Origin: an uncultured Ferrimonas sp.
GTDB taxonomy: Bacteria > Pseudomonadota > Gammaproteobacteria > Enterobacterales > Shewanellaceae
Assembly (NCBI RefSeq): GCF_947489035.1
Contig: NZ_CANLCI010000020.1
Span: 1-64,000, forward strand
DNA: 64,000 nucleotides
Direction: 5' to 3'
Shown here: positions 9,895 to 19,388 of the stretch, in pieces
Position numbering within the stretch: position 1 is the stretch's first letter
How the letters are laid out: every line of letters begins with the position of its first letter
Notes under the pieces: model-generated
Seen by the model: only the letters and a program-made list of their open reading frames with translations
The model's database searches: none
What the model was told of the DNA's origin: nothing
Translations under genes and position numbers: made by a program

Positions 9895-10802
9895 GGCTGC
9901 TGTGCCTGCAACAGTCGGGTTAGCACCTGATCGTACAACGCAAACAGATCGTCAATGCCGTCCACACCTGGGCCAAACGGCAGCTGTAACGCCGTTACGT
10001 TAGCGCGCTTGGCTAACCAGTTGGCGCCACGGGCGTCTTGGTAACCGGTGTAGATCACCGCCAGCGGCGGCTGCGCTTGCGCGCGTTGCAGCAGCGTGGC
10101 CAAGTGGGCAGCCGTCGGCGCCACCCCAGGCTTGGGCTCTAAATCGGCGATCTGTTCCAGCTCTAGCCAATCAAACAGGTACATAAAGCTCGAGTGGTAG
10201 GCGATCACTTTATGGCCCTGCAGCGGTTTGGCTTGTAACTGCCAGCGGGCGGTTGCCTGCTGCCAGCGCGCATCAAAGTCCTGCCAATTGGCTTGGTAGG
10301 CACTGCGATTCGCCGGATCAATCGCCATTAAGCGATCGCGAATGGCCACGGCGATTTTGCCAACCCGTTGGGGCGAGAAGTGAAAGTGCGGATTGCCGCC
10401 AGCGTGCACGTCGCCCATGCTGCGATCCACATGATCCAGTTTGCCCAACGGCTCAACCACATCGCTGGCGTACAGCATCCCCAGTTGCCCATCACGCACG
10501 CGGGCGTTGTTGGCCTTCATCTGCAGCATCGGCAGCCAGCCGATCTCCAGCTCCGCGCCAGCACAGATGGCCAGATCCGCGCGGCGCAGCTTAGCGATTA
10601 AGCTTGGCCGCGCTTGCACATGGTGAGGATCCTGTAAAGCGGTGGTGGCGCTGAAGACAGTCGCTTCAGGGGCGATCTCTTGCGCCAGCGCCGCGTATTC
10701 GCTTTCGCAGGTAAACAGGTTCAGTGCAGCTGCTGGCATGGCGGCGAGCAACAGGCTCGCCGCCAATACTGGCCGCATCAAATTAGAATTGATGTGCACC
10801 AT
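9891..10802 (-). CDS. Periplasmic metal-binding protein of the ABC transporter, ZnuA-like
   Basis: A cluster A-I substrate-binding protein of 303 aa, probably for zinc. It has a signal peptide ending near AMPAAALN and metal-ligand candidates in DPHHVQARPS, GGNPHFHF and HSSFMYLFDW, with a late acidic residue. The ATG at 10802 overlaps the upstream barrel gene by 20 bp and has AGGAG just before it; a second ATG nine codons in lacks a ribosome site. The long His-rich loop of E. coli ZnuA is absent. Gene order and overlap place it in one operon with the outer-membrane barrel and the permease. Confidence 0.87.
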   Translation of the reverse strand: MVHINSNLMRPVLAASLLLAAMPAAALNLFTCESEYAALAQEIAPEATVFSATTALQDPHHVQARPSLIAKLRRADLAICAGAELEIGWLPMLQMKANNARVRDGQLGMLYASDVVEPLGKLDHVDRSMGDVHAGGNPHFHFSPQRVGKIAVAIRDRLMAIDPANRSAYQANWQDFDARWQQATARWQLQAKPLQGHKVIAYHSSFMYLFDWLELEQIADLEPKPGVAPTAAHLATLLQRAQAQPPLAVIYTGYQDARGANWLAKRANVTALQLPFGPGVDGIDDLFALYDQVLTRLLQAQQP

Positions 10803-12015
10803 GCGCTCCTAAGGCCATTACAAATTGCAGCGTAACCACGTTGTCGTCTTGGCGGTTCAAGGCGCCGTCGATATTGCTGTATTGCAACCGTACCGTCGAG
10901 AAGTGGCTGTTGTGCCACGCCACCATCACTTCACTCTCTTTGAGACTGGCGTCTTCAAAATGAGTATGGAAATGATCGTCATGGGGCTCAAGGTGAACCT
11001 CTGTCACATCCACCTCGCCGTAACGCAGCCCCGCAGACCAACTTGGGTTGATCTGGTACACCGAAGAGACATACCAACCGCTGTGATCTTCGCTGCGGCC
11101 TTCGAAGCTGTCTTCAAGGCGCATGTACTCAGCGGATAAGGTCAGGTGATTGTGCTTGTAGTTCCCCTCTGGCGCCCACTTGTACACCGCATCCACCGCC
11201 AACAGTTTCTCACCGGTGTAAGACGCGCCATGGCTGTGGCCGTGCGCGTCCTCTTCCGCGTGCTCCTCTTCAGCGTGGGCTGCGCCCATGCCGTTGCGGT
11301 TATGCAGGTAGGATAAACCCAGCTGCCAGCTTTGGCTTAAGCCGATGTCGCCGCCCAATTTAGCGTAACCGTGGATCACGCCGATGGATTCGGTTTCATG
11401 GGCCTCTTCGTCATGACCGTGGTCATCTTCTTCATGATCTTCGTCGCCGTGATCTTCATGATCATGCTCTTCCTCATGCTCTTCCTCATGCTCGTCATGG
11501 CTGTCAGCAGACGCAATCAACGGATCACCGCTGAACACTTCCACGCCGAACGTCAGGTAGGTGTCGGTTGGGGCAACCCAGTTCAAACGCACACCATCAT
11601 CGAAGTAGTGGCCGCCCAAGAAGGAACGGTACACCGCTGGGCGCTCAACAAAGGCGTCACTGTGCAGGTGTTGGCTGTTCAAGTAACCGATGTCAGACAT
11701 AAAGCGACCGGCACGCAGCGACAAACCGTACGGCAGTGCCAGCGTTTGGATAAAGGCTTCTTCCAGCTCCACCTCGGTGCTGCCATCTTCGGTGGCAATG
11801 ATGGTGGTTACCTTGCCAAAGAACTGATCGTCAATGGCACCCGACAGCGCCAACTCCGTTTCACCCAAGCCAAAACCATCTTCGCGATGGCTGTTTTCGC
11901 GATCGCCATCTTGGTAGTAGCCATCCAGCACCAAGCTGATGTTAGGCATTTCTGTGGCCATTGAGGTAGCCGAAGTCGCCAGCATCATGCCAGCCAAAAT
12001 TGGATTAATACGCAT
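10783..12015 (-). CDS. Outer-membrane barrel with His/Glu/Asp-rich loops, zinc-cluster linked
   Basis: A 410-aa protein with a signal peptide (cleavage near SATSMATEM), alternating beta-barrel strands and a C-terminal Phe (GAHQF), as expected of an outer-membrane porin. Two low-complexity loops, at about residues 170-210 and 248-265, are packed with His, Glu and Asp, a likely metal-capture surface. It leads into the ZnuA-like and ZnuB-like genes with a 20-bp overlap, so I infer that it delivers or concentrates zinc at the outer membrane. It lacks a TonB box or plug domain that I can see. The exact family name is not recognised. Confidence 0.8.
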   Translation of the reverse strand: MRINPILAGMMLATSATSMATEMPNISLVLDGYYQDGDRENSHREDGFGLGETELALSGAIDDQFFGKVTTIIATEDGSTEVELEEAFIQTLALPYGLSLRAGRFMSDIGYLNSQHLHSDAFVERPAVYRSFLGGHYFDDGVRLNWVAPTDTYLTFGVEVFSGDPLIASADSHDEHEEEHEEEHDHEDHGDEDHEEDDHGHDEEAHETESIGVIHGYAKLGGDIGLSQSWQLGLSYLHNRNGMGAAHAEEEHAEEDAHGHSHGASYTGEKLLAVDAVYKWAPEGNYKHNHLTLSAEYMRLEDSFEGRSEDHSGWYVSSVYQINPSWSAGLRYGEVDVTEVHLEPHDDHFHTHFEDASLKESEVMVAWHNSHFSTVRLQYSNIDGALNRQDDNVVTLQFVMALGAHGAHQF

Positions 12016-12085
12016 TTTTTTGTCCTAATTCACGCAACAACAATCGCCCACGCAGGGGCGGGTAATAGTTAAAAAGTTGAGGTGA

Positions 12086-12361
12086 TCAGAACGAAGGAGG
12101 GGCGCGGATGGCGTAGCGGCGAACACCCCTGATTGGCGCTGCCGCAATGGGGCTGTTATCGCTTTGCAGTGCTTGCGCCGTCGGCAGCGGGGGGCTGCTG
12201 GCACTGGCAAGCCCAGCGTTAAGATTGTCGTACTGCTGACACCACTCACATACCGCATCGTGCTCACCCAGAATATGCGAACTCGCATGGGCTTGGGTGG
12301 CAAACGACAACAGCGCCAGCCACACAATCAGCAATGGGGTAAGAAAACGACGAGAGTTCAT
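12086..12361 (-). CDS. Small secreted CxxC protein upstream of the zinc-uptake genes
   Basis: From ATG 12361 it is 91 aa, with a clear signal peptide (PLLIVWLALLSFATQAHAS) and then a short motif HDAVCEWCQQYDN whose His and two Cys could bind a metal. The rest is Pro/Ala/Ser-rich. It resembles small DUF2607-type proteins found in vibrios and shewanellae, but this is pattern recall. It lies 70 bp before the His-rich barrel on the same strand and may be the first gene of that operon, which would make it a periplasmic metal chaperone or sensor. Function unknown. Confidence 0.65.
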   Translation of the reverse strand: MNSRRFLTPLLIVWLALLSFATQAHASSHILGEHDAVCEWCQQYDNLNAGLASASSPPLPTAQALQSDNSPIAAAPIRGVRRYAIRAPPSF

Positions 12362-12457
12362 AGTCAGCGAGTCAGTTAACAATGGCTGCTAGGGTACGGC
12401 GTGAGAATGTAAACAACAAGGGGATGGATGTTACAAATCGCATCCCGCTGCATTTTG

Positions 12458-13423
12458 TTAAGCCCGTTGCACTGGAAAAGCGGTTACCTGCTCGATGTGA
12501 TCGGCGCCAATCGCCAGCATCAACAACCGATCCACCCCTAAGGCCACGCCGGCGCAATCGGGCAAACCGTGGCGCAGGGCGGCGATCAGGTGCTGATCAA
12601 TCGGCTTCGGTGGCAGGCCTAAGCTTTGCCGTTCGCGGTTGTCTTGTTCAAACCGCGCCAGCTGTTCATCGGCATCCGCCAGTTCATGGAAGCCGTTGGC
12701 CAGCTCTATCCCTTTAAAATACACCTCAAACCGCCCAGCCACCCGCGGATCGGTGGCGCTGATCCGCGCCAGTGCCGCTTGGTTGGCGGGAAAGTCGAAC
12801 ACCATTAACGGCACCGTTTGCCCAATCTGCGGCTCAATCACCATCGAGAACAGCATCTGCTGCAATGGCGCGGTGGTGGTTTCGGTTAGGGCGACATCCC
12901 CCAGGCCATGCTTAACGCACTCTTGCTGCAGCTCGGCCACAGTGGCGGTTAATGGATCCAGCCCCAACACCTGCATAAACACCTGCTGGTAACTGGCCTG
13001 CTCTGGGGCATTGCACCCCAAGGTGGCTTGCAGCAGCTGCGCCATCTCGGCCATCAAGTCGTGCTCGTTAAAGCCAACTCGATACCACTCCAGCATGGTG
13101 AATTCCGGATTGTGGTAGCGGCTGCTCTCCTCGTTACGGAAGCTTTTGCAGATCTGGTAGATGCTGCCCACACCGGCGCACAGCAAGCGCTTCATGTGGA
13201 ATTCCGGCGAGGTCATTAAATGCAGCCCCAACCCTTGCGATGCACCGGGGCCAACAAAGGTGGTTTCAAAGCTGTACAGGTGCGGATCGGTCACCGTGGC
13301 TTGGCTCATGGCTGGGGTGTCCACTTCCAGCACATCGCGCTGGGCGAAAAAGTCACGGATCTGCCGTAACAGCGTTGCACGGCGGCGCAGTTGCGCCACA
13401 TCGGCGGTGGGTTGCCAGTTCAT
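12458..13423 (-). CDS. epmA: EF-P (R)-beta-lysine ligase
   Basis: A truncated class II lysyl-tRNA synthetase paralogue that joins (R)-beta-lysine to Lys34 of EF-P. From ATG 13423 (GGAG upstream) it is 321 aa, the normal length, without the anticodon-binding domain. Class II motifs appear in [20 protein letters not shown] (motif 2) and [15 protein letters not shown] (motif 3). It lies directly downstream of efp on the same strand, while epmB is divergent from efp, so the whole EF-P modification set is in one place. In E. coli epmA sits beside frd; here frd is 34 kb away. Confidence 0.95.
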   Translation of the reverse strand: MNWQPTADVAQLRRRATLLRQIRDFFAQRDVLEVDTPAMSQATVTDPHLYSFETTFVGPGASQGLGLHLMTSPEFHMKRLLCAGVGSIYQICKSFRNEESSRYHNPEFTMLEWYRVGFNEHDLMAEMAQLLQATLGCNAPEQASYQQVFMQVLGLDPLTATVAELQQECVKHGLGDVALTETTTAPLQQMLFSMVIEPQIGQTVPLMVFDFPANQAALARISATDPRVAGRFEVYFKGIELANGFHELADADEQLARFEQDNRERQSLGLPPKPIDQHLIAALRHGLPDCAGVALGVDRLLMLAIGADHIEQVTAFPVQRA

Positions 13424-13451
13424 CAAGCACTCCAGTTTAAACGGTAGAAAC

Positions 13452-13479
13452 AAAAAGAGCGGGCCTAGGCCCACTCTTT
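13452..13479 (-). terminator. Terminator between efp and epmA
   Basis: The stem AAAGAG-x-GGGCC / GGCCC-x-CTCTTT forms with a U-G wobble only in the minus-strand RNA, where it is followed by T-rich sequence. It would end most efp transcripts and reduce read-through into epmA. Confidence 0.75.
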
Positions 13480-13502
13480 GTCGTTAAGGGTGTTGGCGGC
13501 AA

Positions 13503-14072
13503 TTACTTGCGCACACGCTCAACGTATTCAGCACTGCGGGTATCAACCTTTACGGTTTCACCGATGGTGATAAACAGTGGTACGCGGATAACCGCCCCAG
13601 TAGACAAGGTGGCTGGCTTGCCGCCGGTACCTTGAGTATCGCCTTTCAGGCCAGGATCGGTTTCAGTCACTTCCAGCTCAACGAAGTTTGGCGGAGTAAC
13701 CACGATTGGACGACCATCCCACAGGGTCAGGGTACAAACGTCTTGTTCAACCAACCACTTCTTCGCATCGCCAACGGCTTTCTCGTCGGCAGCGATCTGC
13801 TCGAAGGTGTCGTTGTTCATGAAGTGCCAGAACTCACCATCTTCGTACAGGTAAGCCAAGTCGTAATCCATCACGTCCGCGCCTTCAACAGCTTCACCAG
13901 ACTTAAAGGTCTTTTCGAAGGTTTTGCCACTCAGCAGCTTGCGGATCCGAACGCGGTTTACCGCCTGGCCTTTACCCGGCTTAAATACATCGTTTTCGAT
14001 AATGCTGCACGGCTCGCCGTCTAACATTATTTTTAAGCCGCTTTTAAAATCGTTCGTGGTGTAAGATGCCAT
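13503..14072 (-). CDS. efp: Elongation factor P
   Basis: Rescues ribosomes stalled at polyproline. From ATG 14072 it is 189 aa, matching the family; the open frame further upstream has no similarity. The three beta domains are present and Lys34 sits in FKPGKGQA, the site modified with beta-lysine by the neighbouring EpmA and EpmB. Divergent from epmB with about 40 bp between the starts. Confidence 0.97.
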   Translation of the reverse strand: MASYTTNDFKSGLKIMLDGEPCSIIENDVFKPGKGQAVNRVRIRKLLSGKTFEKTFKSGEAVEGADVMDYDLAYLYEDGEFWHFMNNDTFEQIAADEKAVGDAKKWLVEQDVCTLTLWDGRPIVVTPPNFVELEVTETDPGLKGDTQGTGGKPATLSTGAVIRVPLFITIGETVKVDTRSAEYVERVRK

Positions 14073-14112
14073 CTTCTTTAGTTCCAGCAATTCCGTTGAT
14101 ATTAACCGCGTA

Positions 14113-15135
14113 ATGATAACCCGAAATCCCGATTCTGTGCAGTGCCTTGACCGCCGTTGGCAACATGAAGTGGCGAACGCCTTTAGCGATCCCGAACAAC
14201 TGTTGGCCTTTTTGGGGCTAGATCCCCAGCAATATGGCGACGGTTTGCAAGCCCGCAAGCTGTTTCCGATGCGGGTGCCCCGCGCCTTTGCCGCCAAAAT
14301 GCGCCACGGCGACGCACAGGATCCGCTGCTGCAACAGGTGTTGCCGATTGGCTCGGAATTTATCGACCGCGTTGGGTTTAATACCGATCCCACCGACGAA
14401 CAAGACACCGCCGCACCAGGATTGCTGCACAAATATCGGTCGCGGGCGCTGCTGATGTTGCGCGGCGGCTGCGCGGTCAATTGCCGTTACTGCTTTCGTC
14501 GTCACTTCCCTTATCAGGATCATAAGGTCGGCCAAGCCGAGATTGCCGCCGCCATCGATCACCTCAATCACGACAGCAACATCAACGAGCTGCTGCTCTC
14601 TGGTGGCGATCCGTTGATGGCGCGGGACGATCACCTAACCGATCTGTTTGCCCAACTGCGCCAAGCCAAACACCTTAAGCGCGTACGCATTCATACCCGC
14701 TTACCGGTGGTGATCCCCAATCGCATCACCGACGACTTTATCCGCCTGTGCCAGCAGGCGCCGTGGAAAATCGTGCTGGTGCTGCACATCAACCACGCCA
14801 ATGAGATTTGCGATGTTCTGGGGCAACAACTGGCCAAATTAGCCGCCGCAGGGGTGACGCTGCTGAACCAAGGCGTGCTGCTAAAGGGCATTAACGACAG
14901 CGCGCCCATATTAGCGGCACTGTCCGAACGCCTGTTCGAGGTGGGCGTGCTGCCCTATTACCTGCATCAGTTGGATAAAGTGGCCGGAGCCAGCCATTTT
15001 GAAGTCAGTGATGACCAAGCCCGCACCATCATGGCGGCGCTTATCGCCGAGTTGCCGGGCTTTTTGGTGCCAAAGTTAGTGCGCGAAGTGGGCGGCCAAG
15101 CATCGAAAACCCCGATTGATCTGCACTTAGGCTAA
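14113..15135 (+). CDS. epmB: EF-P lysine 2,3-aminomutase
   Basis: A radical-SAM enzyme that makes (R)-beta-lysine from lysine for EF-P modification. The 340-aa protein has the cluster motif C120-x3-C124-x2-C127 in [15 protein letters not shown], the SAM-binding stretch [10 protein letters not shown], and a C-terminal [16 protein letters not shown]. It is shorter than fermentative KamA enzymes, as expected of EpmB. It forms a divergent pair with efp, so promoters overlap in the 40-bp gap. Confidence 0.95.
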   Translation: MITRNPDSVQCLDRRWQHEVANAFSDPEQLLAFLGLDPQQYGDGLQARKLFPMRVPRAFAAKMRHGDAQDPLLQQVLPIGSEFIDRVGFNTDPTDEQDTAAPGLLHKYRSRALLMLRGGCAVNCRYCFRRHFPYQDHKVGQAEIAAAIDHLNHDSNINELLLSGGDPLMARDDHLTDLFAQLRQAKHLKRVRIHTRLPVVIPNRITDDFIRLCQQAPWKIVLVLHINHANEICDVLGQQLAKLAAAGVTLLNQGVLLKGINDSAPILAALSERLFEVGVLPYYLHQLDKVAGASHFEVSDDQARTIMAALIAELPGFLVPKLVREVGGQASKTPIDLHLG

Positions 15136-15176
15136 CGCTAGCATTAGCGCCAGATCGGAATGTTCAAGGAAGTATC

Positions 15177-15734
15177 ATGACCGCACCACTGCTACTGGTT
15201 ACCGACATCTGGGGCCAACACCAAACGCTTGATCCATTACTGGCCGAGCTGGCGCAGCATTTTCCACAGGTAACGGTGCTGGATCCCTACAGCGGCCAGC
15301 GCTTTGTGTTTAACAGCGATGCCGATGCCTATGGCTACTTTCAACGCCGCTGCAGCGCCCGTGCTTATCAACAGAAGCTGCAGCAACGGCTTGATAACGC
15401 CGACGGTAAGATTAACCTGCTGGCCTTTAGCGCAGGGGCTAACGCCGCGTGGCCACTGCTGGCGCAATCCAACAAGGTAAACAAAGCCGCGCTGGTGTAC
15501 GGCAGTCAGATCCCAACCGAAGCCGAACTGGCGCCCAAGTGCCCAACGCAACTGTGGTTATGCCAAGACGACGACGGGGTAAAGGCGCAGCAAAGTGCGT
15601 TAAATCAACACGCCGATCTGGTGATCAGCGAACAGCCCCACGGCTACTTTAATCCCCGCAGCCAAGGCTACGATCCCATTGCTGCCACCCAAGATCTGGC
15701 CATCTTAATTCGCTATCTGCAGCGCCAAGACTAG
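15177..15734 (+). CDS. Dienelactone-hydrolase-like alpha/beta hydrolase
   Basis: A 185-aa cytoplasmic alpha/beta-hydrolase. The nucleophile-elbow Ser is in NLLAFSAGANAAW, a candidate acid lies in QDDDGVK and the His is in QPHGYF, the order expected for a catalytic triad. AAGGA precedes the ATG, 42 bp after epmB, so it may be cotranscribed with it. Substrate unknown. Confidence 0.75.
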   Translation: MTAPLLLVTDIWGQHQTLDPLLAELAQHFPQVTVLDPYSGQRFVFNSDADAYGYFQRRCSARAYQQKLQQRLDNADGKINLLAFSAGANAAWPLLAQSNKVNKAALVYGSQIPTEAELAPKCPTQLWLCQDDDGVKAQQSALNQHADLVISEQPHGYFNPRSQGYDPIAATQDLAILIRYLQRQD

Positions 15735-15788
15735 CCAGCTCGGCAACGGCCAGTAGCAGCCACTGGCCGTTCATTTCCACCGAATCCG

Positions 15789-16637
15789 CTATTCCACTGC
15801 ACGACACTGGCTGCGCCAACAATCGGTAACGGTAACCCCCTGTTGCCGCAATAATGCCACCACGCTGCTTTCCCCCAGCAGATGCGCGGCGCCAACGGCC
15901 ACCAACAGCTTCGATTGCTCCTGCAGCAAGGCTTTGGTTTTCTTGGCCATCTGTTGATTGCGCTGCACCAGCAACAACTGCATCAACTCATCGTTTTCGT
16001 ATTCTTGTAAAAACAGCGCCTGCAACGCAGCGCGGTCGCCCTGCCGCCACGCCAACACCATCTGTTCTATATCCACCTCGGCGATGGCCGCTTGCACCAT
16101 CTGCAAGTTGGCGTCACGGCTTAACGAATCAAACAGCTGCATCTGCTGCGTCATGCCCTCAAGCTCTAACAGCGGTCGGTTGGCAAACCGCTGCGACAAC
16201 TGGCTTTCCACCCCAAAGGGGGCGGAATAGCCCTGTTTCGCCATCAGCCCCACCGCAATTTGCGAACTCAGCAACCACGGCGCCAGATCCAAATTGCACT
16301 GCAACTGCAGCTGATCGCAGCGGCTTTGGATCTGCTTCGCCAACGCCGCGGGCAATGGCTGCTTAGCCAGCGCGTACTGGGCAAACAACTGCGGCAACTG
16401 GGGATCATTCGGATTGGCTTCCAGCACCAACGCCTCGGCATCAACAATGGCCCGTTCAATGATCGCCGCCATCGGGTAGAAGTCGGCTTTGCCCACGTGG
16501 ATAGATCCCAGCAACCAGCCCTGTTGTTGCCCCAGCTGCAATTGATAAAACAGCGGCCGATCCGATGGCGCCGCCAGCAAGCGACTGGGCAACAACAGCA
16601 CCGATAGCATCAGTGTGATAGATAAAAAGCGGATCAT
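15789..16637 (-). CDS. TraB/GumN family protein
   Basis: A secreted protein of 282 aa from ATG 16637, with an N-terminal hydrophobic signal (RFLSITLMLSVLLLPSRLLA). Family marks are LGSIHVGKADFYP near the N-terminus and LLVAVGAAHLLGESSVVALL near the C-terminus, with the conserved GxxH pairs that suggest a metalloprotease-like fold. A C-terminal pair CWRSQC may form a disulfide. Function in bacteria is not established. Convergent with the hydrolase upstream. Confidence 0.85.
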   Translation of the reverse strand: MIRFLSITLMLSVLLLPSRLLAAPSDRPLFYQLQLGQQQGWLLGSIHVGKADFYPMAAIIERAIVDAEALVLEANPNDPQLPQLFAQYALAKQPLPAALAKQIQSRCDQLQLQCNLDLAPWLLSSQIAVGLMAKQGYSAPFGVESQLSQRFANRPLLELEGMTQQMQLFDSLSRDANLQMVQAAIAEVDIEQMVLAWRQGDRAALQALFLQEYENDELMQLLLVQRNQQMAKKTKALLQEQSKLLVAVGAAHLLGESSVVALLRQQGVTVTDCWRSQCRAVE

Positions 16638-16707
16638 CCTTACCCTCTTATTGAGTCCCAATAGCGTGCTACCTATAATTCCCCCCAATTCAACAAGAGG
16701 AATCGCC

Positions 16708-17019
16708 GTGTCTTACCAAACCATCATTGATCAATTCCGCAACAGCTTACAAACAGCTTACCGACAAGGGATCGACGCCGATGCAGTGCTGGATCAACTG
16801 CAAAAAGATGGTCAGGGAAAATTCGCTACGATCTTTGCCGACGACGCAGGCTTTAGCACCAGCGCCAACCGCTTTGGCCCCTACATTAAAGAGCTCGGTG
16901 AAACCCTCATCGCCTTTGAACAGCAGCCAGACAATCAGCAACTGGCCAAGATGGTCAAACAGCTGGAACTGCTGTTAACCACCTTGGCGCAATTGCGCGC
17001 GCAGATTAAAGCCAAATAA
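16708..17019 (+). CDS. Small alpha-helical protein of unknown function
   Basis: A 103-aa protein starting at GTG 16708, with AAGAGG seven to eight bases upstream; the open frame extends further but without a credible start. It is hydrophilic and predicted helical (QLEQQPDN-like turns, then KMVKQLELLLTTLAQLRAQIKAK). I do not recognise a family. A strong terminator follows directly, which supports a real, independently expressed gene. Confidence 0.7.
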   Translation: MSYQTIIDQFRNSLQTAYRQGIDADAVLDQLQKDGQGKFATIFADDAGFSTSANRFGPYIKELGETLIAFEQQPDNQQLAKMVKQLELLLTTLAQLRAQIKAK

Positions 17020-17034
17020 CGGCACTGCACACAC

Positions 17035-17064
17035 AACAACGCCGCCCACAGGGGCGGCGTTGTT
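17035..17064. terminator. Bidirectional terminator
   Basis: A 13-bp perfect stem (AACAACGCCGCCC/GGGCGGCGTTGTT) with loop ACAG lies between convergent genes ending at 17019 and 17085. Confidence 0.9.
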
Positions 17065-17084
17065 GTTCTTGAATCTGCGTAGCG

Positions 17085-17612
17085 TTAACGGTTTGCCAGC
17101 GAAGGCACCAACTTACGATTAACCCACCCGTCGATCATGGTCATTTCAAAGTGCAGCGCCTGATTGCTGTAACGCAGCGAACTGCGAGAATCAAAACCCA
17201 AATCATTCAGCTTCACTTGCTGCTGTTCAACCACTTTGCCGTTGCCGTCTTTAAGTTGGTAAGTGAAATCCATTTTCGGTGGGTACACCGATTTCACCAC
17301 CCGAATGTCATTGGCTGTGGCACCAAAGGTGGGGCGCACATCACCGGCTAAATCCAAATTGGTTACGGTGATCACCATGGTGCTGCCCGCTTGCAGCTTG
17401 GGGGTGATCTTCTTTTGCATGTGCTTGCCCAAACTGGCGAACACATGATTCTGATAACGAGACTGGATCCCAGACGCCGCTTTTACGTCGCGATACTCAC
17501 TGGGCTTTTGCCACACCACGGTGACATCACCGTCTTGTTGAGGCCACGGCTGCTCTGCGGCCACTGCCGCACTACTAATCAGCGCTGCCGCCAACCAAAC
17601 CAGTTTTTTCAT
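17085..17612 (-). CDS. DUF3016-family periplasmic protein
   Basis: A 175-aa exported protein from ATG 17612; signal peptide MKKLVWLAAALISSAAVAA. Family marks are VVWQKPSEYRDVKA, a central ITVTNLDLAGDVRP, and YPPKMDFTYQLKD. It is common in marine gammaproteobacteria and of unknown role. Starting nine codons earlier would disrupt the signal peptide. Confidence 0.8.
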   Translation of the reverse strand: MKKLVWLAAALISSAAVAAEQPWPQQDGDVTVVWQKPSEYRDVKAASGIQSRYQNHVFASLGKHMQKKITPKLQAGSTMVITVTNLDLAGDVRPTFGATANDIRVVKSVYPPKMDFTYQLKDGNGKVVEQQQVKLNDLGFDSRSSLRYSNQALHFEMTMIDGWVNRKLVPSLANR

Positions 17613-17965
17613 CTGCCGTTCCTCACTGCCGTAACTCATTCACATCTTTAGAGGGGGGGTGCCGCAAAAGATTCAATTTTGTTCAATAAACCACAGCAAC
17701 AAATCGCTAACGCGCTGTAAATAATGTCGAAGTCGCTTCAACTTACGACAATTATGGTTGCGAAGAAAGACGTGATGCCCTGCTTTCAGTGGTGGCCACA
17801 CGGATGGTTAAAAGTGATACTGCCGCGTTAGCACACTCCAATCGCCGCTGCCCGCATCAACCCACAATTTCGGCGGTTTTATCCCAATAATCACGACCGC
17901 TTCGCAGGCGCAATCCAGACGAATGGCTACTATAGCGGCGAGAATTGCTACCGCAGATTACCCCC
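17613..17965. other. Intergenic region between divergent genes
   Basis: About 350 bp separate the DUF3016 gene from the divergent hemerythrin-GGDEF gene. It must hold both promoters. I see no gene or clear operator; the only notable composition is a G7 run at about 17654. Confidence 0.4.
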
Positions 17966-19063
17966 ATGACCTCCTTCCAATGGAACCGCAACTTTGTCAC
18001 CGGTTTTGCCAGCGTTGATGACCAGCACCACCAACTGGTTGAGCTGATCAACGAACTGGGCGAGTTGCTTACCGAGAACCGCTTTGAACAAGACAAAGCG
18101 CAAGCGTTGATCCAAACCTTAGCCAACTACGCCACCCATCACTTTCAAGATGAAGAAGCGTTAATGGCGGCGAACAAGATCGATCCGCGCCACCTGCAGC
18201 CCCACGTTGAAGAGCATCACCACTTTCTCAGCGAAGTAACCGCGCTGCAGGCGGTGAATAACGAAACCTCCGCCACCTATTTATTGGATTTTCTAACCCA
18301 TTGGCTCGCGTTCCATATTCTTGGCCAAGATCAAAACATGGCGCGGCAGTTAGAACAGATCGACGCCGGGGTAAGCCCAGCAGCGGCGTTTGAGGCCCAG
18401 CAGCGCAGCCGAGATCCCGCCACCAGCACGTTATTGGATGCCATTAGTCGGCTGTTTACCCAAGTCAGTACCCGCAACCAAGAGCTGTTCCAACTGAACC
18501 AAAGTTTGGAAGCCAAGGTAACCGAGCGTACCGAGCACTTGCACCAAGCCAACCACGAACTCAAGACCCTGTCGTTAACCGACAGTCTGACCCAGCTGCC
18601 TAACCGCCGTCATGGCATGCAGGCGCTGGAAGCGATGTGGCAAGAAGGCGCCATCAAGCAACGGCCGCTGACCGCGATGCTGGTGGACGCCGATAACTTC
18701 AAACAGGTGAACGACCGTTACGGCCACGACAGCGGCGATCGGGTACTGATAGAACTTGCCCGCAATCTGCAAGCGGGAGTACGCACCGACGACATGGTCT
18801 GTCGCCTTGGTGGCGATGAGTTTCTGATCCTCTGCCCTAATACCTCAACCACTGGCGCCAACACCTTAGCCCAGCAGCTGGTGGCTAAGGTGGCCGCCCT
18901 GCAAGTGCAAACCGGCGACGCCCACTGGCACGGCAGCATCAGCTTAGGCGTTGCTACCCAACTGCCCTGCGGTGACAACTTTGAAGCGCTGATCAAACAG
19001 GCGGATCTTGGAGTCTATGCCGCCAAAGAAGCCGGGCGTGGTTGTGCCCGCAGCGTGGGTTAA
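17966..19063 (+). CDS. Bacteriohemerythrin-GGDEF diguanylate cyclase
   Basis: From ATG 17966 the protein is 365 aa. Residues 1-130 form a hemerythrin domain with the expected ligand motifs (DDQHHQL, HHFQDEEAL, HVEEHHHFL and HWLAFHILGQD) for a di-iron, O2-binding centre. A helical linker at about 165-205 leads to a GGDEF domain with RLGGDEFLI and an upstream RTDD inhibitory site. This arrangement suggests an oxygen- or redox-tuned cyclic-di-GMP synthase in the cytoplasm. No membrane segment is present. Known hemerythrin-GGDEF proteins in Vibrio behave this way, but the response here is inferred. Confidence 0.92.
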   Translation: MTSFQWNRNFVTGFASVDDQHHQLVELINELGELLTENRFEQDKAQALIQTLANYATHHFQDEEALMAANKIDPRHLQPHVEEHHHFLSEVTALQAVNNETSATYLLDFLTHWLAFHILGQDQNMARQLEQIDAGVSPAAAFEAQQRSRDPATSTLLDAISRLFTQVSTRNQELFQLNQSLEAKVTERTEHLHQANHELKTLSLTDSLTQLPNRRHGMQALEAMWQEGAIKQRPLTAMLVDADNFKQVNDRYGHDSGDRVLIELARNLQAGVRTDDMVCRLGGDEFLILCPNTSTTGANTLAQQLVAKVAALQVQTGDAHWHGSISLGVATQLPCGDNFEALIKQADLGVYAAKEAGRGCARSVG

Positions 19064-19216
19064 CCCATCCGCTTACGCCCGCCACCGGCGCGGGCTAACG
19101 CCAAGCCAGCTGAGCCAAGGCGATTGGCAATCCCCCATATCGCCGACGTTTTCGAACGTCGGTTTTTGGTTTCAACCCTTGTCGCCAACCGCGGCGGCTA
19201 CGCTGTACCGAGCAAT

Positions 19217-19286
19217 ACCCACGAGCGAATACCCACGGGCGGATCCCCAGCGGCGAATCCCCAGCGATGAACCCCCAGCGACGAAC
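19217..19286. repeat. Five 14-bp imperfect tandem repeats
   Basis: Five consecutive 14-bp units at 19217, 19231, 19245, 19259 and 19273, with consensus near CCCCAGCGGCGAAT. They lie in a 325-bp gene-free gap (19064-19388). The rest of that gap shows no gene. Confidence 0.85.
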
Positions 19287-19388
19287 CAAGCCCACTTTGC
19301 CGCCTAAGCCGCTTGACCTGTCTATAGCTTTATACTTTATCGTAACCATCACGTCGGGGCAGTTTGCCGCTAAGGAACCACTTTACGG

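Noticed and set aside
11371..11964. Open frame antisense to the His-rich loops of the outer-membrane barrel.
   Set aside because: It exists because His/Glu/Asp codons read as Met/Val/Phe on the other strand; the barrel has a signal peptide, neighbours and an overlap that make it the real gene.
14073..14480. N-terminal extension of EF-P reading through epmB.
   Set aside because: It is antisense to epmB, and EF-P starts at 14072 with the standard [12 protein letters not shown].
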